Shown: in pieces, positions 7,934 to 16,429 of the stretch
Numbering within the stretch: position 1 is the stretch's first letter
How the letters are laid out: each line of letters starts with the position of its first letter
Assembly: GCA_965220055.1 (NCBI GenBank)
Contig: CBDCPE010000002.1
Coordinates: 248,001 to 312,000, forward strand
DNA length: 64,000 nucleotides
Origin: Bin87 sp965220055
GTDB taxonomy: Bacteria; Chloroflexota; Dehalococcoidia; Lucifugimonadales; UBA3495
Direction of reading: 5' to 3'
Translations under genes and position numbers: made by a program
Notes under the pieces: generated by a model
Database searches by the model: none
The model's input: the letters and a program-made list of their open reading frames with translations, nothing else
What the model was told of the DNA's origin: nothing

Positions 7934-8455
7934 GGCCCTGGTTGGCGGTAGATCAGGAGCGGAAGAAGGCGCCTGTTCTCTGTGCCCGCGGGAGGCTTCA
8001 TTGGCGCCCGCACTTTGGCCATTGGCTGGTCTATCAGCGTGTTCGTTTCCGAGTTCCACTGGCCGTCCCAGTTTTCCTGCTCGTGGTCGCTCAGCTCTTC
8101 CTGAGACGCATTGAGCATTATCCTCTGGTGCCCGGTGGAGTGAGCCGACACGCTTTTGATCTCGGTCTGGAAGAAGACCCTTCGGCTGTCGGCCAGGTCG
8201 GCTTCGATCCAGCGGTCCAGCCACGGGCCCTTCTTCCGTCCCGTGATGACCGGCTCGGTTCGTATGGCGACGTGTTTGGCTCCGTTGCGTAGCAGGCGAT
8301 GTTGCAGGGCGGCGGCGGCCAGGTCTTCGAATATCATGGCCACTACCCCAGCGGAGCGCCTTGCGGACCAATCCGGTTTTTCATCGAAAAACGACCGGGC
8401 CTCGTTGATGTCGATCAGTAGCGATGTCGATCAGTAGCGATGTTTCGGTTGGCAT
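7934..8455 (-). pseudogene. PD-(D/E)xK nuclease-like gene, frameshifted and truncated by IS5
   Basis: The start ATG (8453-8455) follows AGGAG. A 16-bp unit is duplicated in tandem at 8407-8438; removing one copy restores a single frame reading MPTETSLLIDINEARSFFDE and on through MIFEDLAAAALQHRLLRNGA, KKGPWLDRWIEADL and VFFQTEIKSVSAHS. The D...TEIK arrangement resembles a PD-(D/E)xK nuclease core, which is inference. The C-terminus is cut by the IS5 right end at 7933. The gene is therefore broken twice. Confidence 0.6.
8407..8438. repeat. perfect 16-bp tandem duplication
   Basis: GATGTCGATCAGTAGC occurs twice head to tail. The 16-bp extra length shifts the frame of the nuclease-like gene that starts at 8455. 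Confidence 0.95.
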
Positions 8456-8891
8456 GATGGGCTCCTGTTCCGACCGGCGTCAGGCCGGGCTGACCGCTCG
8501 CCCGCAAGGTAGTTGGGGATCTCGAAATGGGCGACTGGCGGCTCACGGCAGCGGTTCGTGGTTTACGACATTAACCGCTCCGTCGTGCGGTGGTCACGAC
8601 GACTGACGTCCGAACGCGAAATCTGGCGCTCTTTTATCGCGCGTAGCGATGTCCGCTCTCATCTTCCCGGGCGGCGTGCTTTCCCGAGCTGAGCACTCCG
8701 GTTGTTTGCGGTCCGGCTCCGTGCTGTAGTCCGCTCCCGGTAGCGCACTCCCTGGGCATCTCACGCAATACGGTCCGCAAGTACGCTCGTTCCCTGACCC
8801 AGCCGACCAAGCGTCCACACAATCGGGTCCGGAGGCCATCACCGCAGCAGCCTGCCAATCGCTCCGACCGACACTTTCCCCTACCTTTTAG
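8456..8891. other. intergenic, no gene recognised
   Basis: I found no ORF with protein-like composition on either strand. The stretch is GC-rich, holds stop codons in all frames and leads into the 275-bp repeat at 8892. Confidence 0.5.
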
Positions 8892-9166
8892 ACTGATCGG
8901 ATCGCTGGACAACGACGCCATTGACATCCCGGTCAATGCGCACAAACTCTTCACAAAATGTTCACGACACGCCGGCTTATGTTCACATCGATTTCATACT
9001 CGGGTCGTACAATGCGACCCGCGCCAAGTTTCGCGTCGGGCATCCGCTCTCAGGGTGTTCTCAACCATAACTCAGGGGAAATCTCCCAATAAGCCAATAC
9101 AGGTCAAATCCATAGCGCCTGAACGGCCCCCGTAACCGACGTCACAACCGCGTCAGCGACGCGGGT
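8892..9166. repeat. 275-bp dispersed repeat, copy 1
   Basis: Beginning at ACTGATCGGATCGCTGG, this segment is nearly identical to 34609-34883, in the same orientation. It contains CACAAACTCTTCACAAAATG and ends near GCGTCAGCGACGC. In the other copy the right end runs into a minus-strand ORF (34789-35085); here it runs into a hairpin. No transposase is encoded. Confidence 0.9.
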
Positions 9167-9190
9167 TCCCATATCTGGAACCCGCGTCGC
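9156..9190. terminator. strong hairpin, possible bidirectional terminator
   Basis: A perfect 14-bp stem, GCGACGCGGGTTCC with its complement, encloses a 7-nt loop and is followed on the plus strand by TATTGTTAT. It sits at the right edge of the 275-bp repeat, between convergent or absent genes, so it may act as a terminator. Confidence 0.55.
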
Positions 9191-9448
9191 TATTGTTATC
9201 GATCAACGCGGCCGGCCAATTCCACCTGCGAAGCCGTCGCTGGCCACTAGCCTGCCCGCTCCGCAGGCGGCCGTGCCCAAAACGACCGTGGGACCGTCAC
9301 ATTGCGGCGCTCCCGGAAGTTCACATTTGGACCGCAATCGGGTCCTCGCGTTTCGGTACGGGCTGGCGTCGGCGCCGGCGCCGTAGTAGTTGGGGTTATG
9401 GATGTTGGCGCAGCGGGCGGGGGCGGGAGTGACCGGAGCGCGTCCCGG

Positions 9449-9964
9449 CTATCGATCATAGCTGAACATCGGAGCCGACGCGGCGGCGGCGAAGCCCGGG
9501 TCGATGAAGTAGCTCTGCAGCGGGCTGTTGGCCTTCACCGGCCGGGGCAGCAGGCCCCGCTCCCGCTGGAACCGCCGCAGGCGGTGGCCCATTCGCAGCA
9601 GCAGGGGCCGGACCTGTTCCGGTGTCAGCCCGGTGCGCTGGCGTAGCGCGTTGCGGTGGATGCCCGCCGCGCCCGCCCGCCAGGCGTGGCCGACCACCTC
9701 CCGCGCCGCGGGGTCGAGTTGGGCCAGGTAGGCGGCGGCCAGCATCTCCGTCCAGCCGCCGGAGGGGAGTTCTGAAGTCGGAGGCGTGGGTTCCGGAGCG
9801 GAACTCTCCGGCGAGACCCGCTCCGGCGAGACCCGCTCCGGAGAAGCCGCCGGAACCGCTCCGGCCCCAGGTGGCAGGACGCCGGGGACGTCGCCGCTGA
9901 TGCGGCGCAGGGCCTTGACCACCGCAGCGGCGCCGCCCTCAAGCTCGATGCTGATCTTCACCAT
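9449..9964 (-). CDS. hypothetical protein, 171 residues
   Basis: Begins MVKISIELEGGAAAVVKALRR, a short hydrophilic domain, then a Pro/Glu/Ser-rich linker with a repeated SPERV motif, then a helical C-terminal domain (GWTEMLAAAYLAQLDPAAREVVGHAW ... GLTPEQVRPLLLRMGHRLRR) that could be helix-turn-helix-like. ATG 9964 is preferred over an upstream in-frame codon because the composition changes there. I do not recognise the family. It is monocistronic on the minus strand. Confidence 0.55.
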   Translation of the reverse strand: MVKISIELEGGAAAVVKALRRISGDVPGVLPPGAGAVPAASPERVSPERVSPESSAPEPTPPTSELPSGGWTEMLAAAYLAQLDPAAREVVGHAWRAGAAGIHRNALRQRTGLTPEQVRPLLLRMGHRLRRFQRERGLLPRPVKANSPLQSYFIDPGFAAAASAPMFSYDR

Positions 9965-10386
9965 GGGGTCTGCTCCGTCGCGGCTCGGCAACTTGGGCGA
10001 GCCGGTGGCCGGATCCGCCGCGCGAACCGCCCGCAGGGTCGCCGCTGCGGATGGCGGCAGCGGGGAGATCGCCTGATGGCCGCCGCAGACGACGCTGGCG
10101 CCCATTGTAATGCCGCCGGCATCGCAGCAAAGCTGCCCGCGCCCAAAGCGTGGCACGATGCCTGCCCGCGGCCACCTGCTCAGCGCCAGGAGGACTGGCG
10201 GCCCACGGTGTCGCTTCTCGAGGTGATTAGATCAGCAACGGGCATTTTGACGGACATTCGTCCACTCTGGGAGCTGGGTGAAGTGACAAATAGCAGTTTG
10301 TGGTTGGTCAGTCAATATGCTCCCGGTGGGAGCTCTACGATTCGGTCAGTGGCTAACGGTCCGGCGAAAAGCAACTGTCTTGGATG

Positions 10387-10625
10387 TCAAGACGTTGCGC
10401 TGGTCGTGTCCCAGCGCTCGCCGGTTCTCATCATGCCGTTGAGAATGGTCAGCAGCTTGCGCATGCACGCGGTCAGGACCAACTTCTGGGGCTTACCGGT
10501 CGCCGGCAGACGTTGGTGAACATCTCGGATCACTGGGTTCTGGCGAGAGGCCACCAATGCTCCCATGTATCGGGCGGCGCGGACTCGGGACCTCCCGCCC
10601 CAGACGGTGCGCTTGCCTGCGGGAA
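10387..10625 (-). pseudogene. IS110-family transposase C-terminal remnant
   Basis: Minus-strand reading gives VWGGRSRVRAARYMGALVAS, NPVIRDVHQRL and KLVLTACMRKLLTILNGM, the C-terminal (Transposase_20) part of the IS110 transposase that is complete at 18577-19539. The N-terminal DEDD domain is missing. Confidence 0.85.
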
Positions 10626-10717
10626 CCGGGGCCGCCGATGTCGCGCCGTCGGGGCGGGGAGGGTGTCGAGACCGAGCGGAAGCGGTGTCATATGGGATGA
10701 CGCTCCAGGGGATAAAT

Positions 10718-10816
10718 ATGGGCAATCGCTGTCAATGCATCAAATGCATCAAATGCATCGAATGTATGGGTTACACACAGGTCTCCGGACATTGTGATTT
10801 TAAGGAGTTGAATTAG
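10718..10816 (+). CDS. candidate 32-residue cysteine-rich microprotein
   Basis: ATG 10718 is preceded by CAGGGGATAAAT, an acceptable ribosome-binding site. The peptide holds CQCIKCIKCIEC, then a further Cys after His (SGHCDF), six cysteines in 32 residues, a spacing that could bind Zn or Cu in a metallothionein-like way (inference). The CIK units come from a 9-bp tandem repeat at 10734-10769, which may simply be a microsatellite. The stop codon touches a strong hairpin at 10816-10844, as expected for a real transcription unit. No homologue is known to me. Confidence 0.35.
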   Translation: MGNRCQCIKCIKCIECMGYTQVSGHCDFKELN

Positions 10817-10844
10817 GCGGGGCGAAAGCCGCTTTCGCCCCGCC
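10816..10844. terminator. perfect 13-bp hairpin, probable terminator
   Basis: GGCGGGGCGAAAG pairs exactly with CTTTCGCCCCGCC around a 3-nt loop. It lies directly after the stop codon of the small cysteine-rich ORF. The downstream T-tract is short, so factor-independent termination is likely but not certain. Confidence 0.65.
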
Positions 10845-10868
10845 TTGCGCCCGCCTTTACGTATTGGT

Positions 10869-10945
10869 GTTCGCCGCGCGATAATCACCATTCTCGAACG
10901 CGCTTCTATACGTAATGGATGTTGGGCGAACCACAGCGAGTATCG
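10869..10945 (+). repeat. two short dispersed repeats
   Basis: GTTCGCCGCGCGATAATC (10869-10886) recurs exactly at 34510-34527 and 39414-39431. The adjacent 10909-10945 segment matches positions 1-36 and 36511-36545. Their proximity here suggests they are two parts of one larger repeat that is fragmented elsewhere. Confidence 0.7.
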
Positions 10946-11106
10946 AAACGGTTCAACCGGGGAGTTATGGCAGCCGGACATGACCTTGAGGTCGCGCTTG
11001 GCGTTAGCCCGACCGTTAGTATTACAGTCGCGCTTAACCGGCAAAACTAATCGACGACAGGTCGGCAATTATGCTCAACGCGGGACACCTCATACGCTTG
11101 GAATCT

Positions 11107-12309
11107 TCAGGTTCCCCAAGATAAGATCCAGGTGAGGGCCGACCTTTTGGCGATAATCCAATCACCCTCCGGCACGGATTCTGGAGTACTAAGAAGCGCG
11201 CGGACGTGAAGGTTGTGGACTGGGGGATGCCCCAGCCGGTCCCACCGGTCGAGCAGGTCAACGAGCGGGCCGTGAGCCGTGTCGTTGCCGTAAGCCACCA
11301 CCCTTTCTGGTTCGGAAGCGGATATCACGGCGGCGCTCATGCTGTCCAGGTCGATCAACGCATAACCGAATCCCCGGAAGAGGCTGCTCTCGGATGCCGA
11401 ATACACGATGAAGACCCTGGGGTCAGTGGTGAGGGACGTGAAGAGGCCGGAGAAGATATCCTGGGTATGGAATTGGCCCTCGAGGAAGCGTCCAGCATAC
11501 CGTAGGCTGGCGTCCTGGCTGAACAGGCGCCTCAGTCCCTGGCGGAAAGCCGGATCGTCCTGATCCAATCCGATGGTCATTTGCAGATGTTCGTCGGGGG
11601 GATCGCCCACCGGGGAAAACCCCTCGGTTGGTTGCCCCGTCCCTCGCAGCGGTATGAACAGACAGGGCGTTACGGACAACCCCCGGAGCTCACCATCGCG
11701 CTTTTCCAGGGCCACGCTCAGGCAAAAACCCCTGAACCACAACGGGACCACAATCACCCCACCCTCCTTGAGCTGGTCGACCCAATGGGGCGAGACGTCG
11801 TAGGCCCCCACGGTAACCGAGATACCGTCATAAGGCTGGCCTTCAGGAAAACCCTCGTATCCATCACCGCATATCACCTTGACGTGGTCGTAGCCGGTCC
11901 TGGACAGGTTCTCGGCAGCCTCATCGACGATGTCCTGGTCGATGTCGATAGTGACAACACTGCCTTTTTCGCCGGCGACGTGGGCCAGGATGGCCGCGTT
12001 ATAGCCGGTGCCCGCGCCTATTTCCAGCACCCGTGAGCCGGGCTCCACACCTAACTGCTCCATCATGAGGGCCATCATCTTGGGCTGGCTGGAGGAACTG
12101 ATTGGCACTCCGTCCTCCCAGCGGATAAAGATCGGCTCATCGGAATAGGCGGTGGCGATATTGACCCTTGGGAGGAACAGGTGCCGAGGGACGTCTTCGA
12201 ACGCCTGCTGCACGTGCTGGCTGGTGATGGCGCCCTGCCTGACCAGTTCTTCGACCAGCCGGTTTCGCAGTTCCCGAGCTTCGTCCCATGGTCCTGATTC
12301 GGTTGACAT
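11107..12309 (-). CDS. pcm: protein-L-isoaspartate methyltransferase-like enzyme with C-terminal extension
   Basis: A 400-residue SAM-dependent methyltransferase of the PCMT fold. Visible: VPRHLFLP near the N-terminus, the acceptor-site segment ISSSSQPKMMALM, motif I VLEIGAGTGYNAAILAH, the acidic VVTIDID and VGAYDVSPHWVDQLKEGG. Classical Pcm is about 210 residues; here another 180 residues follow (from about 225), as in the FxLD-type peptide methyltransferases, so repair of isoaspartate and a peptide-modification role are both possible. GGAGGAG precedes ATG 12309. It appears monocistronic and intact. Confidence 0.8.
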   Translation of the reverse strand: MSTESGPWDEARELRNRLVEELVRQGAITSQHVQQAFEDVPRHLFLPRVNIATAYSDEPIFIRWEDGVPISSSSQPKMMALMMEQLGVEPGSRVLEIGAGTGYNAAILAHVAGEKGSVVTIDIDQDIVDEAAENLSRTGYDHVKVICGDGYEGFPEGQPYDGISVTVGAYDVSPHWVDQLKEGGVIVVPLWFRGFCLSVALEKRDGELRGLSVTPCLFIPLRGTGQPTEGFSPVGDPPDEHLQMTIGLDQDDPAFRQGLRRLFSQDASLRYAGRFLEGQFHTQDIFSGLFTSLTTDPRVFIVYSASESSLFRGFGYALIDLDSMSAAVISASEPERVVAYGNDTAHGPLVDLLDRWDRLGHPPVHNLHVRALLSTPESVPEGDWIIAKRSALTWILSWGT

Positions 12310-12482
12310 TCTGCACTCCTCCAACGGCTGTATGGCATTGAAAACATTGACCTTGGGGAAGGCCGGGCACACCAATGCGACTCTGCCCGCCTTTCCCCCG
12401 CCCCGCTATCGCGTGCCGACTTATCAGATAGCCAATCCGTCCGCCGGACCACGCTGGCTCCATGTGTTGGAGTCGTTATTTG

Positions 12483-12524
12483 ACCTCATCCCATGCGCGG
12501 AGGTTATCGGCCGCAATCGCCAGC
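12483..12524 (-). pseudogene. DUF2071 gene scrap
   Basis: A 42-bp stretch matches the inside of the DUF2071 gene at 26421-27128 (CACCTCATCCCATG ... GTCGGCCGCAATCGCCAGC region) with about five mismatches. Flanking sequence does not match. It is a small relic, or a conserved recombination scar. Confidence 0.4.
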
Positions 12525-12553
12525 GCGAAATTGGAGAATGGTCCCGTCGGTGC

Positions 12554-13081
12554 TCACACGCCCGGGTCAGTCTGGGAATGGTGCCGATTGCCTGTGCTAC
12601 TGCGCACCAGGTGGCGCCCCGTAGCGATGAAAACGATAATGAGCAGCGGGTTGAAGACCTTCGTCAGCACGCCCAGCATGTCCGGTCCCAAGGGAGGGGC
12701 GGCGAAGTGGAAGAAGTAGACAACCCAATGCACTGCGTATGCCACGGTCAGTGCCAAAGATGCGTAAAAAGTTAGATCGGTCTCCCAACGCCTTCGTGTA
12801 GTGGCCCTGTCGAGTGCCTCCCTATCTCGGCGACGTTTACGCGTGAGATTGACGAACACGGCCGTAACCAAAGTTCCAGCCGCGAGAAAGAGGGTAAACA
12901 ACGCGAGGCCGGCACAGTAGGAGGCGAAGCCGTTTCCCGGACAGGCCGGGAAGGTCAGACCCTGGAGCGGGGGCACGTTGGGGCGGAAAAACAGAATGAT
13001 GCCCCAATCAATCAACACCAGGACAGCCATCACGAGGAAGAACACTCCCAGCCTTCGCGACACGCCGGTTCTTTGCAACAC
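12554..13081 (-). CDS. four-helix membrane protein of unknown function
   Basis: This 175-residue protein has hydrophobic segments at about 10-31, 54-78, 101-122 and 134-154, a Cys-containing extracytoplasmic loop between the first two (FPACPGNGFASYCAG) and a highly basic cytoplasmic loop (NLTRKRRRDREALDRATTRRR). I do not recognise a family. It stands alone between the methyltransferase gene and an IS630 fragment. Confidence 0.6.
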   Translation of the reverse strand: MLQRTGVSRRLGVFFLVMAVLVLIDWGIILFFRPNVPPLQGLTFPACPGNGFASYCAGLALFTLFLAAGTLVTAVFVNLTRKRRRDREALDRATTRRRWETDLTFYASLALTVAYAVHWVVYFFHFAAPPLGPDMLGVLTKVFNPLLIIVFIATGRHLVRSSTGNRHHSQTDPGV

Positions 13082-13125
13082 CCGCTCTCCTGCGCCAATT
13101 CGTTTGCTGCGGTTCCCCCGGTGCG

Positions 13126-13530
13126 CTATCGGCGTTGACGGCTTGGCATTGCGCGGGCCGTCCGCGCAAGCAGGGTATAGCCACCACTCTGTTCAAAAAT
13201 CAGCGTCTTGGGACCTCCCTCGCGAATGCCCTGGCCCATTGGCCAATCGTATGGGCATTCCGTTCCAACGCCTGGGCCACCGCCGCTACCGTCCAACCCT
13301 GCGTCAGCAACCACACCGCGTGCCATCGCTCCCGGTTCCGTGGCGTAGGCGCTCGGTACATCCGCGGTCTTGCCTCAGCTAGTCCACGCCCCACCGCTCC
13401 AGTAGCGCTCCCATCTCCTCCATGCCCAACAGCAACCCTCCCCAGTTTTCCCGATCCTCTCCAGCCATCTCGATCGCCCCTATCCTACGCCAGCCCTATA
13501 CGGGTTTCACCTTGGCTTTGGTTTAGTCGG
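13126..13530 (-). pseudogene. IS630-family transposase, N-terminal half
   Basis: The minus strand encodes an IS630-type helix-turn-helix region (RNRERWHAVWLLTQGWTVAAVAQALERNAHTIGQWARAF). The outer end at about 13505-13526 reads TTTCACCTTGGCTTTGGTTT on the plus strand, the same sequence that ends the C-terminal half at 5685-5708, so the two fragments carry the two ends of one IS type. The DDE domain is missing here. Confidence 0.7.
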
Positions 13531-14160
13531 AGTCGTGGGCTTTCCTGACAACGGGCTGCTGGGCGCCCCGCACCAGGACTTCGGTCACGACGAAATTGCC
13601 AATCTTTACCGGTATGCCCCGGGCATCGTCGGCGAAAACAAGCGTGCTCTTTCCGTCCGAGAGCTTCCAGCCGGAGGCAGGTTCCGTGCAGTCGTCGTCG
13701 AAGCAGACCTTGGTGGTGGTAGCCACCTTCTCAGCTGGCTTCCCAAGAATGCTTTCGAGGAACGAAATGGGAACTGGCCTCATGCCACCCCGCGGTATCC
13801 TGACCACCCCTTTCGGAACCGTCTCGGTCATGGTCTCACCAGTTATTGCGTCGTATTCCGTATTGACGCGCCCGTCCAACTTCTGATAGCTGCCCACAGC
13901 GTTGAAAGTCCCCACGCTAACCACTATATCGTCGGCCTCGATCACCTCCTCAATCCACGAGGTCCGGAATTGTAGGTCAATTGACGAACCTCGCCGATAG
14001 ACCTACCGCTTACCGCGGCCTCGACGTTGTACCTCATAATCAGTGGCGGCCAGTCGTTGGGTTCCGCCCGAGCCTGGTTTGCCCAGGCAAGGATCCCGAT
14101 TGTCGCCCCACCGGCAACCAGGATGATCGCCAACACGGCCCACCGGTTGAATGTCCCCAT
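13523..14160 (-). pseudogene. exported protein of unknown function, frameshifted
   Basis: The first frame begins MGTFNRWAVLAIILVAGGATIGILAW, an uncleaved or cleavable signal segment, and reads to EVRQLTY. One base out of frame the same protein continues QFRTSWIEEVIEADDIVVSVGTFNAVG and on to the end near 13523, including KVCFDDDCTEPASGW. A single-nucleotide indel near 13968 explains the break. The family is not recognised. The next exported protein (14555) is similar in design, so the two may be related in role. Confidence 0.6.
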
Positions 14161-14299
14161 CAATGCTTGCAACAGCTTTCGCTCCTTCGGCTCCGATGCG
14201 CGTATCACCCCATGTAATGCCGGTGGGAGAACCGGCAAGCTCCCAGTCGGAATCACGCACCGGTTGCGTCCCTGGTACTTCAGCGCACCATGCACCTGC

Positions 14300-14520
14300 C
14301 CCTCTGGACACGCGTTTTAGCGCTTGGCGCAGGACCTCCACAGCGCAGCGTTTCGCCTTGGAGTCAGGGGCCGGATGTCAAACGACGACCGGCCGCGGTT
14401 GAGGGACCAAAGTGAGTGAGCCAGCGTCTGCCCCAAGGGTGTCTCATGGACGAAGATCCCGCCAGTGTCAAGGATACGGGCAATTTCCTGAAGAACCGCG
14501 TCAGTGTCCGCCGGCCATCC
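14300..14520 (-). pseudogene. possible methyltransferase-like fragment
   Basis: An open minus-strand stretch reads DTDAVLQEIARILDTGGIFV followed by HETPLGQTLAHSLWSLNRG. The first part resembles the post-motif III segment of SAM methyltransferases (VLxEIARILxPGGxF), but there is no start and no motif I. It is a fragment at best. Confidence 0.3.
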
Positions 14521-14554
14521 TGCCGTTGTGGGCCCGGCCCTGCAACGTGTGACT

Positions 14555-15091
14555 TTAGTGAGTCGGTCGCTCGATGACCTCTACCGTCGCGGCACCGCGA
14601 GGTATGCCTATGCCCTCAAGGAACGTGTAAACGCCTTCCACATCCCACTCGCTCACCACTCCGATGTAGAGTTCATTTGCGCCTTCCTGCAGGTCAATCA
14701 TTATCACCCCTTCCTGGTCCCATATCCCCTCTGACTTCATCAGGGCATACCAGTCAGAAAGCTGGGTGATGGTGTAATTGCCCTTGATGATGTTCAGCCT
14801 CAAGCCCGGCTTAACGTCGAACCATTCTTCAACCTTCTCCCGCGCCTTTTCCTGTGTGGCGGGGTCGGTTTCGTTCTCGGTGAGGTAAATGTTGAGCACG
14901 CTCTGGTTGTCGGACAGGAAAACGCCGCCGAATTCGGGAACCTCGTTCGATACTTCCTTCAACCGTTCGTTGGGGTCCTTGTAGGTTGACGGGTCAAAGT
15001 CCGTCGAAGGCCGTTGTGACCACGCGAACCCTGCCACGCCCGCCGCCAGGACGAGAAACCCAATTATCACGATGACACGCTTCGATACCAT
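14555..15091 (-). CDS. exported hypothetical protein
   Basis: This 178-residue protein has an N-terminal membrane segment (VIVIIGFLVLAAGVAGFAW, residues 6-24), a short Asp/Pro-rich spacer and a soluble domain containing FLSDNQSVLNIYLTE, ATQEKAREKVEEWF and ELYIGVVSEWDVEGVYTFLEGIGIPRGA. It could be a signal-anchored periplasmic domain. I recognise no family. The frame is intact. Confidence 0.6.
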   Translation of the reverse strand: MVSKRVIVIIGFLVLAAGVAGFAWSQRPSTDFDPSTYKDPNERLKEVSNEVPEFGGVFLSDNQSVLNIYLTENETDPATQEKAREKVEEWFDVKPGLRLNIIKGNYTITQLSDWYALMKSEGIWDQEGVIMIDLQEGANELYIGVVSEWDVEGVYTFLEGIGIPRGAATVEVIERPTH

Positions 15092-15262
15092 AACTCAACT
15101 CTTCCGCGCCGCCCTGCGGGTTTTTGGCGGCGAGCCTGCCGACCCACTGGGTTATGCTCAACACCAAACCTTGCCGTGCCGCCGTACGCACCGGGCCAAT
15201 GGCGCCTCCATTTCACCACAAGCCCACGCGCGTTTCACCTTGGCTCCAGTTCAGTGTGCTAG

Positions 15263-16426
15263 TGTGGTGTAACTGAAGTTCATTGTAATAGTATTCGCGA
15301 TGAGGTATCCTCCGGGTTAGCAGCCCAGAGGAGGATGACCATGGCAATCGGACGACCAATGCCGCCGCTAATTTTGGATGACGTGGAGCGTGAAACCTTG
15401 GAGCGGTGGGTTCGTCGTCCGAAAACGGCGCAAGCTTTGGCGCTGCGGGCCAGAATGATTTTGGGCTGTGCCGAAGGCCGCAGCAATACCACGGTGGGCA
15501 CCGACCTGGGAGTGTCCGATGAGACGGTGGGGAAATGGCGTTCCCGGTTCCTGGAACGGAGGCTGGACGGACTGTCGGACGAACCGCGCAGCGGACGGCC
15601 TCGAGCGGTTACCGATGACGATGTGGAGCGTGTGATTACGCTGACGCTGGAGACCGTGCCCCGGGACGCGACCCATTGGAGCACCCGGTCCATGGCCCAG
15701 CGCAGCGGGCTGAGCCACAACACGGTCAGCCGCATCTGGCGGGCCTTCGGATTGCAGCCACACCGCACGGAGACTTTCAAGTTGTCGTCGGACCCCTTCT
15801 TCATCGAGAAGGTCAGGGACGTGGTGGGGCTATACCTGAATCCACCGGATCGGGCGTTGGTCCTGTGCGTGGACGAGAAGTCCCAGATCCAGGCGTTGGA
15901 TCGCACCCGTCCGCTATTGCCCATGCGCCCGGGACAAGTGGAACGGCGCACCCATGATTACCTGCGTCACGGCACCACTTCGCTGTTCGCCGCCTTGGAC
16001 ACCAGGACCGGCAAGGTGATTGGTCGTTGCCACCAACGGCACCGGGCCGTGGAGTTCCGCAAATTCCTCGATACCATCGAGGCCGAGGTGCCCGCCGACC
16101 TCGACGTCCACCTGATCGCGGACAACTACGCCACCCACAAGACGGCGCTGATCCGGAACTGGTTTGCCAAGCGGCCCCGCTTCCATATGCACTTCACACC
16201 CACCAGCGCCTCGTGGCTGAACCTGGTGGAGCGCTGGTTCGGTCTGCTCACCGAAAAGCAGTTGCGCCGCGGCGTGCATCAGAGCAGCGCCGAACTGGAG
16301 ACTGCCATCTACCGCTACCTGGACGTCACCAACGAAGACCCCAAACCTTTTGTCTGGACCAAGACCGCCGACCAAATCCTGGCCAACGTCGCCCACTTTT
16401 GCCAGCGAACTTTGAATACAGGACAC
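15263..16426. mobile_element. IS630-family element with TA target duplication
   Basis: The imperfect inverted ends (GTGTGGTGTAACTGAAGTTC at left, the complement of GTGTCCTGTATTCAAAGTTC at right) are flanked by TA at 15261-15262 and 16427-16428, the target duplication expected for IS630. It lies just after a relic of the other IS630 type's end (TTTCACCTTGGCTC at about 15234). The transposase is intact, so the element may be active. Confidence 0.9.
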
Positions 16427-16429
16427 TAG
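15341..16429 (+). CDS. IS630-family transposase
   Basis: A 362-residue DDE transposase. The N-terminal helix-turn-helix (VGTDLGVSDETVGKWRSRFL) is followed by a linker and the catalytic core: LVLCVDEKSQIQALDRT (first Asp), VHLIADNYATHKT (second Asp) and FTPTSASWLNLVERWFGLL (Glu). GAGGAGG before ATG 15341 supports this start rather than ATG 15335. The stop codon TAG uses the TA of the target-site duplication at 16427 plus the next host base, so the element itself carries no stop at its right end. Confidence 0.92.
   Translation: MAIGRPMPPLILDDVERETLERWVRRPKTAQALALRARMILGCAEGRSNTTVGTDLGVSDETVGKWRSRFLERRLDGLSDEPRSGRPRAVTDDDVERVITLTLETVPRDATHWSTRSMAQRSGLSHNTVSRIWRAFGLQPHRTETFKLSSDPFFIEKVRDVVGLYLNPPDRALVLCVDEKSQIQALDRTRPLLPMRPGQVERRTHDYLRHGTTSLFAALDTRTGKVIGRCHQRHRAVEFRKFLDTIEAEVPADLDVHLIADNYATHKTALIRNWFAKRPRFHMHFTPTSASWLNLVERWFGLLTEKQLRRGVHQSSAELETAIYRYLDVTNEDPKPFVWTKTADQILANVAHFCQRTLNTGH

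Noticed and set aside
10565..10816. 83-residue ORF containing the cysteine-rich peptide
   Set aside because: The upstream part is antisense to IS110 debris; only the internal ATG at 10718 has a ribosome-binding site.
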